This document shows positions 37,676 to 45,829 of a stretch of DNA of 64,000 bases, piece after piece (position 1 is the first letter of the stretch; each line of letters starts with the position of its first letter). The notes beneath the pieces were generated by a model. It worked only from the letters and a program-made list of their open reading frames with translations, was not told the DNA's origin and made no database searches. Source of the stretch: Phycisphaerae bacterium (GTDB taxonomy: Bacteria > Planctomycetota > Phycisphaerae > UBA1845); the NCBI GenBank assembly GCA_029260215.1, contig JAJDDQ010000030.1, forward strand, positions 62,001-126,000, in the 5' to 3' direction. A program made the position numbers and the translations under genes.

Positions 37676-38515
37676 CTAATCGGGCAGGAGCACCGTCGTT
37701 GTTGGATGAGCTTCCCGCCACTCGCTCAGCGGCATGGGGGTTGGATTGTCGAGGAACTCGATACGCGCACCTCGTTTGGCTCCGGAAGTAGCTTCCAGGT
37801 GCTTCGGACCCGTCGGGTACCATACTGATTCGCCACCGCGATCGTAGAGCACAAAGATGTTATTCATTGTGTAGCCGGTCGTGCCAAACGTAACCACTCT
37901 GCCGTCGATCTCGCGTCCGTAAACTACGGACAGTTGGTCGAGCGGTCACCAGCCCACGGTGACGGGCTTTCCGCCCACGACGTCGTTGACGAGTTCGTGT
38001 CGATCAAGAATGTCGAGCGGGTAAGCCCTTGCATCGCCGGCGTGTGCGAAGCCAATGACCCGCGTGTCGTCGTCGATTCCGGCATCGATCAAACGCGCGT
38101 CATCGGCGTCGACGAATTGCGGCTCGTCGATGGACGGGATTTTGTCTTTGCCTATTCCGTACTGGAAGCGTTCCGGATCGATCTTGGATTCCGTCACGTC
38201 GAACCACTCTTCACTATGATCCTCGCCTGCATCGCGCGCCCACAGCAGCCTGCGTCCGTCGCGCTCGACAATCGGGCGGGAATGAAACTTGCTTGAGTGG
38301 CGTGCGAAAGGCATCAGGGGATCCAGGAATTCAAATGGCCCCAGCGTTTCGTCGGCGATGTAGACCGCGAACAGCAGGATCACGATCGACAGGCTGACAA
38401 CGCCCGCGCGCTGACCGAATGTTCGCGGTGCGCACGCGCATGAAGCACCGGCCCCGGTATCCACGGGCGTCGATTCCTGCCCGTGACTCGTATTTTCGTG
38501 TCCTTCTTGTGTCAT
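37676..38515 (-). CDS. DUF3179 family protein, candidate selenoprotein with in-frame TGA at 37946-37948
   Basis: Conventional translation stops after 189 residues at [10 protein letters not shown]. The same frame continues without interruption for 89 more codons: [36 protein letters not shown] and [14 protein letters not shown], which are the second half of DUF3179. In this family the block reads NDxxGGxPVxVTYCPLC, so the TGA replaces the first conserved Cys. A hairpin with a G-first loop follows 14 nt later. The whole product would be 279 residues with Sec at 190. The N-terminus has one membrane helix ([18 protein letters not shown]). It is ATGA-coupled to an rSAM/selenodomain-associated glycosyltransferase. 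A nonsense mutation is the alternative. Confidence 0.72.
37914..37932 (-). promoter_or_regulatory. SECIS-like hairpin downstream of the DUF3179 TGA
   Basis: In the mRNA sense, GUCCGUA pairs perfectly with UACGGAC around the loop GUU, with an extra U-G pair at the base (7-8 bp). The loop starts 22 nt after the UGA and its first base is G. I recall bacterial SECIS criteria as an upper stem of at least 4 bp, a G in the first two loop positions and 16-37 nt from UGA to loop; all are met. A weak lower stem (CUCG/CGAG) is also possible. Confidence 0.6.
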
Positions 38516-39282
38516 AACACTTGTTCCTTAATCACCATTCGGTGCAAATTCAAACCTGTCCGCTGCGTACGCACCATCGCGGGGCCTCTGCCGACTCGCC
38601 ACTGCGCGATGCGCGCCAGTGAGATGCCAAGCCAGTACGCCACGATGCACACCTGGTTAACAACAGTTGTCTGCCAAATGCCACGGACAATCCAACGGCG
38701 AGGCGACGTCACCACCGCCAGCGGCGAGACGGCAATTCGACCTGCACGCCGCAAGTACCGTATCAATGCGTAGTCCTCCATAATCGGCAAATTAGGAAAT
38801 CCCCCGATTTTTTCGAAAACCTCGGCCCTGATGAAAAGAGCCTGATCGCCGTAAGGCAATTGAAAGATGCGACTTCGAATATTTGCCGCTCTTTCGATGA
38901 GCCTGAAGGACCGCCCCTCGGCTTCGATCGACAACCGAAACGCGCACGCGACTACGTTCGGCTGCTTGATGTCCCGAAGAACAGCCTCGTCGAAGTCCTG
39001 CGGAAGCGTCGTGTCAGCGTGCAGGAACAGGAGAACCTCGCCGCGGGCGATTGCGGCCCCGGCGTTCATCTGCTGCGCGCGACCACGTTGAGCGCGCATG
39101 ACCTTGGCACCAGCATCGAGCGCAAATCTCACCGTTCGGTCCGTGCTGCCGCCATCCACGACGATGACTTCGATTGCGTTCCCGTGCGCGGACCGGATCG
39201 CCGCGACAATCGTGGCCTCTTCGTTGAGCGCGGGGATGATTACTGATATTCGAGGCGCATCGGCGCTTGTTCCTGGCGTCAT
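38512..39282 (-). CDS. Family 2 glycosyltransferase, rSAM/selenodomain-associated transferase 2 type
   Basis: A 256-residue protein with ISVIIPALNEEATI, VIVVDGGSTDRT, the very conserved RGRAQQMNAGAAIARGEVLL and LHADTTLP (DxD), then GGFPNLPIMEDYAL. This pattern identifies the TIGR04283 group, which I recall as rSAM/selenodomain-associated, found with ArsS in arsenosugar loci. The stop overlaps the DUF3179 start (ATGA). A C-terminal helix may anchor it. The radical SAM gene ArsS lies 2.2 kb upstream on the same strand. Confidence 0.82.
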   Translation of the reverse strand: MTPGTSADAPRISVIIPALNEEATIVAAIRSAHGNAIEVIVVDGGSTDRTVRFALDAGAKVMRAQRGRAQQMNAGAAIARGEVLLFLHADTTLPQDFDEAVLRDIKQPNVVACAFRLSIEAEGRSFRLIERAANIRSRIFQLPYGDQALFIRAEVFEKIGGFPNLPIMEDYALIRYLRRAGRIAVSPLAVVTSPRRWIVRGIWQTTVVNQVCIVAYWLGISLARIAQWRVGRGPAMVRTQRTGLNLHRMVIKEQVL

Positions 39283-39379
39283 TCAGCGTCCAATCATGGT
39301 TGAAATTCTCGAATCAGAGCATTGTCCTATTCAAACGGGGCAGCAAAGTCGAAAGGGTGGACCGTGCCGCCGCCCGCTC

Positions 39380-40528
39380 CTACATTCGTTCCACAAGACG
39401 ATCGATCAAGAAGCCGGATTGCTCCATGGCCTGCTCGCGAAGCGGGCCAAAGAACTCTGCGACCTCGGCGAAAACGCGTTCAAAAGCATCGTGATCTTCG
39501 TCGACCACGATTTTCTGCAGGTGTTTGGCCGACTCAACGAAGGCGTCCGTCACGGCTGGGGTGGCAGGGTTGGACATCTCGATCGACGCATACAAGTTCG
39601 ATGATTGCGCGAAATGACGGGCCGTCATCATCAACTCCATCAGGTACACCGGCGAAGTAAACTGCAAGGTCTCCTGAAGGTTCACGTCGAGATTCGTGAG
39701 CGTTCTGCCCATCACTTCCGTCGCGAAATGCACGAGCACCTGCACAATGGACATTGCTCGGTCGTGCTGATCCGGTGTGCTTTCGAATACGACCAAGCCT
39801 CGGGCGCAAAACATCTGGTGCAGCCAATCAAACCACGCATCGCCCCGCCCACGACACAGCGCCACGCGCTGTCCCTGCAACGAATGCACGGAAGGGCCAA
39901 ACAACGGATGGGTTCCGATGACACTGCTGCGACAAGACTCCATCATCGCGTTGACGGGAGCCACCTTGATTGATGTTACATCCATGAGCAAAGCGTCCTC
40001 TCGAATGAGAGGGCCAATGCACTTTATCGTTTCCACTGTTGTATCGATCGGAACGCTCACGACGACCACATCTGCTACGGCCGCAGCCTCCTCAATCGTC
40101 AATTCCGTGTCCATGTCGGCGATCATGACGACATGTCCCAGATCACCGAACAACGTGGACATGCAGCGTCCCATTTGGCCATGCCCACCAATGATTGCGA
40201 CCGTCCGTGACTCACAATCGATCGGAAGCTCAGCTCTTAAGGCCGCCTGCCGGTCACGACTTCCCCGCAGGATCAGGCGAAAAACGCTCTCGAGGAGTTC
40301 GCCGGATAGGCCCAATTGACGGGCGCGATCGCATCGATCGTTCAGGAGTTCCCGCTCGCGACGATGATCGCGTATGCCGACCCCATGCACCCGTTTGTAT
40401 TGCGCAACTTCGGCGACCAACGCATTGCGGCGCGCGAAAAGGTGCAAGACATCGCGATCGACAGAATCGATCATCGCCCTGAGAACCGATAATGACAGTG
40501 GACTCTTTTCGGTGTTCTCCGGCATCAC
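39380..40528 (-). CDS. tyrA: T-protein: chorismate mutase/prephenate dehydrogenase
   Basis: A 382-residue protein, similar in length to enterobacterial TyrA. Residues 10-95 are an AroQ chorismate mutase (LRAMIDSVDRDVLHLFARRN, VAQYKRVHGV). The dehydrogenase follows with the NAD-binding turn VAIIGGHGQMGRCMSTLFGD and the catalytic region VIGTHPLFGPSVHSL. It converts chorismate to prephenate and then to 4-hydroxyphenylpyruvate for tyrosine. No other aromatic-amino-acid gene adjoins it; it sits between DUF547 and the glycosyltransferase, probably as a read-through neighbour. Confidence 0.92.
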   Translation of the reverse strand: MMPENTEKSPLSLSVLRAMIDSVDRDVLHLFARRNALVAEVAQYKRVHGVGIRDHRRERELLNDRCDRARQLGLSGELLESVFRLILRGSRDRQAALRAELPIDCESRTVAIIGGHGQMGRCMSTLFGDLGHVVMIADMDTELTIEEAAAVADVVVVSVPIDTTVETIKCIGPLIREDALLMDVTSIKVAPVNAMMESCRSSVIGTHPLFGPSVHSLQGQRVALCRGRGDAWFDWLHQMFCARGLVVFESTPDQHDRAMSIVQVLVHFATEVMGRTLTNLDVNLQETLQFTSPVYLMELMMTARHFAQSSNLYASIEMSNPATPAVTDAFVESAKHLQKIVVDEDHDAFERVFAEVAEFFGPLREQAMEQSGFLIDRLVERM

Positions 40529-40579
40529 GGTCCCTTGCGCGCGCTGAAGCTCACGCCCGACGCCGCCCTGCGCAGAGTA

Positions 40580-41524
40580 TCAGCGGTTGTTTCTTCGGTC
40601 ATTGAGCTTCCAATCGTAGTCGAGCCATTTGATTCGCAGCTTCGTTCGTTTGTCCACAGACGCTTTTAGCGGCACGGAGTAACGCGCGGCGAACGCAAGC
40701 ACGGAGTCTGCAACCTGCTTGAAGTCCGCACCGTACCAGTCGTAGAGTTTCGTCAAACGAACCTCCTTCGCGCCCGGTTGATATTGAAACCAGCGATCGT
40801 GGGCATGCACGTATCGCGTCTGGTCTTCCAGTTGTTCCTCGATTTTTGACGCATCGTAAGCTTCGTTGCGCAGCTTCGGGCAGCCGATCGCTGCACAGAC
40901 CAGCGCAAAGTGTATGCGCGGCTCGGCGAATTTCGGCCTGATTTGCTCGTGCTCGATCTGATTCAGGCTGAGCGTCATTCCGCCCAGATGCCACCGTTTT
41001 GCGTCCCAGCGCTTCGCGGCGGGAATGTCCTTGATGGTCATGATGGGATAGTAATCGAGGATCAGCCGGAGCGTGAACGCGTTGTAGGCGTTGATGAGCA
41101 ACGCGAGTTTCACATCACGATCAAGCTCGGCGAAGGCTACGTCCCCAAGTCGAGCAATGTAGGCATCCAAAGTTGCGGACTCCTTGAGCAGCCCGGCGTA
41201 GTCAATCCAACCGGCGGCGTCGACATGTTTGCGAAGCAAGGCGTCGAACGCGGAGTGGTCGAACGTCGGCCCGTCGGCTCGATGTTGATAGGCCTCTTGA
41301 AGCGTGACCGGTGCCATACCGAACAGGGCTTTCAGTACATCGCGTCGCTTGTACGCTTGACCAGCGACAACTAGCGTCGCAATAACGATCAACACAATTG
41401 AGACGCTTCTGACGGCTCCCGAGCGCCGACGCATCGCCGCCGACAGACGGCTCGCCAGCGTCGGTCGTAAAACCGTTTCCGGTGCGAAGACGCTTGTTGC
41501 GGTTGTTCGCGGTATCTCACTCAA
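40580..41524 (-). CDS. Membrane-anchored DUF547 protein
   Basis: About 314 residues when started at the TTG overlapping the ArsS stop (TTGA); ATG 41434, just before the membrane helix VSIVLIVIATLVVAG, is a good alternative. The DUF547 hallmarks are present: LLINAYNAFTLRLILDYYP, SLNQIEHEQIRPKF, and RIHFALVCAAIGCPKLRNEAY with the conserved Cys. The family resembles a Cys-His hydrolase fold, but its substrate is unproven. It is placed outside the membrane by its N-terminal anchor and often accompanies ArsS in similar loci. Confidence 0.82.
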   Translation of the reverse strand: MSEIPRTTATSVFAPETVLRPTLASRLSAAMRRRSGAVRSVSIVLIVIATLVVAGQAYKRRDVLKALFGMAPVTLQEAYQHRADGPTFDHSAFDALLRKHVDAAGWIDYAGLLKESATLDAYIARLGDVAFAELDRDVKLALLINAYNAFTLRLILDYYPIMTIKDIPAAKRWDAKRWHLGGMTLSLNQIEHEQIRPKFAEPRIHFALVCAAIGCPKLRNEAYDASKIEEQLEDQTRYVHAHDRWFQYQPGAKEVRLTKLYDWYGADFKQVADSVLAFAARYSVPLKASVDKRTKLRIKWLDYDWKLNDRRNNR

Positions 41525-42513
41525 ACGATTGCCCCCCCGCAAGACGACCCCTCACCGGCGGTGCAGCCGAAGCAGTGCTCGCCGGTGCCGATCCTTCGGT
41601 CGACAAGCGACGAAGCATCGAAATCCTGAATGTTTCGAGGAAGCCCATTCCGTGTCGACATCCCCAGAGCGTAGTTGAAATCGCAATCGTGGAGCGTCCC
41701 ATCCCAGCTCACGTGTATCTGCCGGCGACACATCAGTCCATCGAGCGTTTCAGGATTGAACGACTCACGCAGCAGGCGCAGGTATTTTTCATCTTGGCTG
41801 TCACGACGCAGATCGTGCAGGAATCGGCCTATCGGCATATTCGTGATCGTGTGGAGTTGAGTGAACCGGACATCGAAGCGCTGCTGAAGTTCGCGCCGGT
41901 AGTCTCGTTCCAGGTCGGCCTGCCCGGGCGGCAGTGACGGACCGGCGGGATTGTAAACAAGGGTCAACGTCAGGTCGGGATCGATTCCGTATCCGACCGA
42001 ATTCAGTCGCTGGATCACGTCGATGCTGTTCTCGTACACGCGCAGGCCGCGTTGCCGATCGACGTTCTCCGAGAGGTAGCACGGCAGCGACGCTACAAGT
42101 TGAACGCGATGGTCGCGATAGAACTCAGGCAAGTCGGTGTATCCTTCGTGCTGGAGGATCGTCAGATTCGTACGCACCAACACCTCGATGTTCTCACTTC
42201 GCATAAGCGTCACGAAGCGCCGGAAGTTGGGATTCATTTCCGGCGCGCCGCCGGTGATATCGAGCGTCTTGACGCCGGCCTGTGTCGCAGCCTGGTACAC
42301 GTGCAGCATGGTTGGCCAATCCATCTGTTCTGTACGTTTGGGCGAAGATTCCACATGACAATGGCGACAGGCCAAGTCGCAGGTCAGACCGACGTTGACC
42401 TGCATTGTTTCGATCGACCGCGCACGCAACGGCTCGCCGCAAGCGGCTTCGACGCGCGCATCGAAACCGTCGTCTCTGTGAACAGTCAATGGAATCGCAA
42501 TCGTCGCACTCAT
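41521..42513 (-). CDS. arsS: ArsS-type radical SAM protein (arsenosugar biosynthesis), Cys form
   Basis: A 330-residue protein. The radical SAM cluster motif is CDLACRHCHVE (C-x3-C-x2-C), followed by TLDITGGAPEMNP. The C-terminal Cys-rich DUF3641-like part has CRRQIHVSWDGTLHDCDFN and the signature HCFGCTAGEGSSCGGA. In many relatives this end carries selenocysteine (TIGR04167, arsenosugar biosynthesis radical SAM (seleno)protein); here Cys codons are present. It is thought to make deoxyadenosyl-arsenic intermediates. No ArsM methyltransferase is seen nearby. Confidence 0.85.
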   Translation of the reverse strand: MSATIAIPLTVHRDDGFDARVEAACGEPLRARSIETMQVNVGLTCDLACRHCHVESSPKRTEQMDWPTMLHVYQAATQAGVKTLDITGGAPEMNPNFRRFVTLMRSENIEVLVRTNLTILQHEGYTDLPEFYRDHRVQLVASLPCYLSENVDRQRGLRVYENSIDVIQRLNSVGYGIDPDLTLTLVYNPAGPSLPPGQADLERDYRRELQQRFDVRFTQLHTITNMPIGRFLHDLRRDSQDEKYLRLLRESFNPETLDGLMCRRQIHVSWDGTLHDCDFNYALGMSTRNGLPRNIQDFDASSLVDRRIGTGEHCFGCTAGEGSSCGGAIV

Positions 42514-42517
42514 TGTG

Positions 42518-43648
42518 TCAGCTTCCGAATCGTGTCAGTGTCCAGTATATGGCAGCGCCGAGCACCGCCCCCATCGGCAAAGTCGTCATCCATGTCGCGA
42601 AGATTCGCGCGATCGTGCCCCACCGCGCACTGCGGCTGGCCATGCCGATTCCAAAAATCGCACCACACGATACATGCGTGGTCGAAACAGGCACACCCAG
42701 CCTCGACGCGCCCAAGACGAGTGCAGCCGTAATCAGATTGCCGGTCAAGCCCTGCCCAGGGTTCAGATCGGTGATACGCTTACTCATTGTCTCGGCGACC
42801 TTCCTGGAATTCAACAGTCCGCCGAGCGCCATCGCAGCCGCGACCAATCCAAGCTTCCAACTCACACCGGCTGCCCCGGCAGCCAACAGCAACGCAGCGA
42901 TTTTCGGCGTGTCGTTTACCGCCCGGGCAAAGCATACCGCAATGCCGCTGAGCGCGTGCGTATTGTTGACCAGAGCCAGGGCGCTGACACCCATTACGCG
43001 GCCATCATAGCGTTCGGTGCATTGCTCGCGCGAGGCGATCGTGAAACTCGGACCACCGCCGGCCGGGACCGCGACGAAGGCGGCGCCGTCCCGCATTAGT
43101 TGCACGGGCTGCGGTGCGGTGTCGCCCACACAAACGCAGGTTTGGCGTGTAATGCCGAACCGTCGCCGAGCACGGTGAAACAAAGGGTACAGCAATGCTG
43201 CGGCGCCGATCGCGAGAATCGGGCTGACCAGGAGCGGCAGGAAAAAGGAATCCCACAGCTTCCCCAAATTAGCGTGGCCGTGACCGACGACAAGGGCGAC
43301 ACCGGCCAGCGCCCCGGTCAGCGCGTGCGTGGTTGAGGTCGGCATGCCCAGGAACGTCGCCAGCAAAATCGTAATCGCACCGGCGGCAGCAACCGCAATC
43401 AACAGCTCACTGCTTTGTGTGAGTTCCAGCGGGACAAGCCCCTTTCCGGTGAAGGATTTGGCCAGCGAGCCGGCCAGCAGGATCGACAGAACGCTTCCGG
43501 CAAGTGTAGCGACCGTGGTCCACGACAGCGCGGTGCGATGGCTGACCGCTCCACTGCCGTACAACGTTGCGACGCCTTTGAAATTGTCGTTGGCACCGTT
43601 GCTGTACGCCAGCCCGAACACGACCACGATCAGAATAGCCAATGTCAT
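42518..43648 (-). CDS. PiT-family inorganic phosphate (arsenate) permease
   Basis: A 376-residue protein with about ten hydrophobic helices. The two internally repeated PiT signatures are NGANDNFKGVATLYGSGA at the N-terminus and GIAVCFARAVNDTPKIAALL in the second half, with MPTSTTHALTGALAG and VPVSTTHVSCGAIFG as matching transport motifs. A soluble loop around residues 170-215 has GDTAPQPVQLMRDG. It imports phosphate, and by similarity arsenate, with cation symport. It ends 5 bp before ArsS and is probably the first gene of that operon. Confidence 0.85.
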   Translation of the reverse strand: MTLAILIVVVFGLAYSNGANDNFKGVATLYGSGAVSHRTALSWTTVATLAGSVLSILLAGSLAKSFTGKGLVPLELTQSSELLIAVAAAGAITILLATFLGMPTSTTHALTGALAGVALVVGHGHANLGKLWDSFFLPLLVSPILAIGAAALLYPLFHRARRRFGITRQTCVCVGDTAPQPVQLMRDGAAFVAVPAGGGPSFTIASREQCTERYDGRVMGVSALALVNNTHALSGIAVCFARAVNDTPKIAALLLAAGAAGVSWKLGLVAAAMALGGLLNSRKVAETMSKRITDLNPGQGLTGNLITAALVLGASRLGVPVSTTHVSCGAIFGIGMASRSARWGTIARIFATWMTTLPMGAVLGAAIYWTLTRFGS

Positions 43649-44006
43649 GCACGTTCACTCCCGTCTACGCGACGCTTTCTCAATCATCAGCCCGCACGCC
43701 GCGGCAGGCCAAGTCTCGATACCGGTGGCCAGCCATCAGCCTTAACCTTGGTCGCGAGTTTCTGTTGAGTGACGGGGATCAGTTTCCCCGCCCTTTCCAC
43801 ACATCATGTGAGAACCGTTTTAGCGCGTAACGCCGTCGCGATCAATGATGGCGTTCCTCGGCTGCGGAAGCATGCCATCGTACTCCGCATAGGCCCACCG
43901 GGCACCTTCCCCCCTATGGGCGTCGGCCCGAGGAGTCGGACCACCGAACCCCTCGGACCGTTCCCGAGCGTAGTATCATGGCCCACGGAGGCCTGGACCG
44001 CTTCGC
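43649..44006. other. Intergenic region upstream of the PiT operon
   Basis: This 358-bp stretch has no coding frame with recognisable content. On the minus strand it serves as leader of the permease gene. It contains a hairpin GGGGA-(AACTGA)-TCCCC around 43774-43791 and several GC-rich inverted segments near 43920-43970. No known riboswitch class was recognised. A terminator for the YHS-repeat gene might also lie here, but no T-run follows the hairpins. Confidence 0.4.
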
Positions 44007-44891
44007 CTAATTCACCGCATACTTCGCGGGGTTATTCTTGAACATGTCCAACTGCATGCGGCTGGGGAAGAGGTATCGCTTCCCCAGATAGTCGACGGCC
44101 AGGTCGGCTCTCCCTTTGACGTCTTTGCCCTTCTCGACCTTGCATACAGCACAATATCCGTTCATCGCCAAGTCTGCGTCGGCGTACCGATCCGGGTTGG
44201 CTTTGAACATGTCGAGCTGTTTCTGTGACGGGAACAGGTAGAGGCGGCCGTCGTGCATCAAATGAAACTCCGCGATGCCGGGTACGTCCTTTCGCTTCTC
44301 CACTTTGCAAACGGTGCAGTTGCCGTGCATGGCCGGGACGAATGCGGCGGGATTCGTGTCGAACATGTGCTGCTGATCAGGCCCCGGAAACAGATAACGT
44401 TCGCCGTCGTACACACTGGCGTACTCCGGCTTGCCGACTACGACCTTGTCCGACTTTACAAGACATACGGGGCAAGCACCGCCGAGCGCCAGACCAGCAT
44501 CGACATACCGGTGCGGATTGCGCTCGAACATTTTCTGCTGCTTTTTCCCGGGGAAGAGATAGAGTCGCCCGTCGTGAACCGTGCGAAACTCAGCCTTGCC
44601 GGCCACCTGCTTGCCTTTTTCGATTTTGCAGACAGCACAATCACCACCGAGCACGGGAACAAAAGCCGCAGGATTCGCGTCGAACATGCGCTTCTGTTTG
44701 GCCATCGGAAACAAGTAGGTCTTTCCGTCGAAAACCGACGAAAAGCTTGGATCGCCCTTCACGAGCTTGTCCTTTTTGACGAGACACACAGGGCAATTTC
44801 CGTCCAATGCCGGCTGCGGTGCCGCTGCTGACACGACGCCCGAACCAAAAATGAACAACGCACACACTGCTGAAAACACACATTTTCTCAT
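44007..44891 (-). CDS. Exported protein of five YHS/TRASH-like Cys repeats
   Basis: The start is ATG 44891 with AGGAGA upstream; 294 residues with signal peptide (CVFSAVCALFIFGSGVVSAA). The mature part is five tandem repeats of about 50-55 residues: C-x-VC-x8-V-x-G, then DG-x-x-YLFP-x6-MF-x-x-NP-x-x-(F/Y). Each has a C-x2-C pair and an aromatic core like YHS or TRASH metal-binding domains. It may bind copper or another soft metal outside the cytoplasm. It follows a small membrane-protein gene and is near a divergent ECF sigma pair. Confidence 0.72.
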   Translation of the reverse strand: MRKCVFSAVCALFIFGSGVVSAAAPQPALDGNCPVCLVKKDKLVKGDPSFSSVFDGKTYLFPMAKQKRMFDANPAAFVPVLGGDCAVCKIEKGKQVAGKAEFRTVHDGRLYLFPGKKQQKMFERNPHRYVDAGLALGGACPVCLVKSDKVVVGKPEYASVYDGERYLFPGPDQQHMFDTNPAAFVPAMHGNCTVCKVEKRKDVPGIAEFHLMHDGRLYLFPSQKQLDMFKANPDRYADADLAMNGYCAVCKVEKGKDVKGRADLAVDYLGKRYLFPSRMQLDMFKNNPAKYAVN

Positions 44892-44947
44892 GACTCTTGA
44901 ATCTCCTGACTGTTTGTGACAAGTCGAACGCGACTCCAGCGATTCTC

Positions 44948-45577
44948 TCAACGAGCCGCACCGTAATTCTTGAAAGGCACCAAGAAGGCAAGAACACGTT
45001 CCGGGACGCGCTCAATAGGCCAATCCGCAAGTACCTGTTGCATATCCGTGAACGGCGCTCCGCACCGCTGCTTTTTCCAAGACGCTTCGAATGAGCAGTC
45101 TGCGGCTGCGCGAAGCGCATTGAATTCGTCCACCGTCCAATCGACGACATGCCGCTCGATCCGACCGTCCGCCGAAACCACAATGACCTGCGGGCCTCGC
45201 AGGCGTGTTCGCATTGATTCACGCGGCGTCCGAATCGCGACGACGGTATGCACACCCGCGAGACGGCTTAGCGACTGTGTGGTTTTGACGTCGATTTTTT
45301 CACGATCCAACGCGGACAGCAGAATGAATCCGGGTTGATCCTCGGTCATGCCCACAGCCAGAAACCCGCCTGCGAGATTGGGCGTGTACTCGACCGTATC
45401 AGCGTTGGCGGTCGTGCCGATCCGGTGGTAGGCGGAGTACACACCCGCAATCGCAAGCGATGCAAGTGCGGTCATCGCGACCGGGTTGATCCGTCGCCGG
45501 CAGGTCGTGTTTGCGGGATTCTCCGAAGCGAAGATGACACCGCATCGTGTGACAAGCGCTGGCGTTGAATCCGACAA
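44948..45577 (-). CDS. Conserved-looking membrane-anchored protein of unknown function
   Basis: A 209-residue protein starting at TTG 45577 with GGAG eight bases upstream. One hydrophobic helix (AMTALASLAIAGVYSAYH) is followed by a beta-rich region (GGFLAVGMTEDQPGFILL, VHTVVAIRTPRESM, PQVIVVSADGRIERHVVDW). The last 70 residues contain two Cys (AADCSFEASWKKQRCGAPF) that could form a disulphide or bind metal. I do not recognise the family. It precedes the YHS-repeat gene by 56 bp, so the two probably form one unit. Confidence 0.6.
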   Translation of the reverse strand: MSDSTPALVTRCGVIFASENPANTTCRRRINPVAMTALASLAIAGVYSAYHRIGTTANADTVEYTPNLAGGFLAVGMTEDQPGFILLSALDREKIDVKTTQSLSRLAGVHTVVAIRTPRESMRTRLRGPQVIVVSADGRIERHVVDWTVDEFNALRAAADCSFEASWKKQRCGAPFTDMQQVLADWPIERVPERVLAFLVPFKNYGAAR

Positions 45578-45668
45578 TTCCTGATCTCCGACTGGTCTTC
45601 TGAAAACGAACGCGGTACCTCGTGTTGCGTGCTCCGCCGACTGGTGTATTCCGAAAACGATTCATCGA

Positions 45669-45749
45669 ATTGCAGAAATCGTCTCCAAATCGGACGAGGG
45701 TTGTAGGTAATTGTCGGCCAAGAGCGTCTCGCAGCGATTTTTCTGCAAT
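45669..45749. promoter_or_regulatory. Inverted repeat in the divergent sigma-factor promoter region
   Basis: ATTGCAGAAATCG (45669-45681) and CGATTTTTCTGCAAT (45735-45749) are inverted copies that differ by a 2-base insertion. They lie between the divergently transcribed membrane-protein gene and the ECF sigma gene, 81-161 bp before the latter. They could bind a regulator at both promoters or form a DNA loop. Confidence 0.35.
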
Positions 45750-45829
45750 CGTTCGCACCGCGAGAGGACTTCAGCTATGTAACAAGTGTCGCCGTCGAAA
45801 CAGGCGACGCCTCGAAATGGGAAACGGTC

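Noticed and set aside
43649-43720. CTGATGA followed by GAAA on the minus strand, resembling a hammerhead ribozyme core
   Set aside because: No stem II of sufficient length and no matching stem I/III could be drawn.
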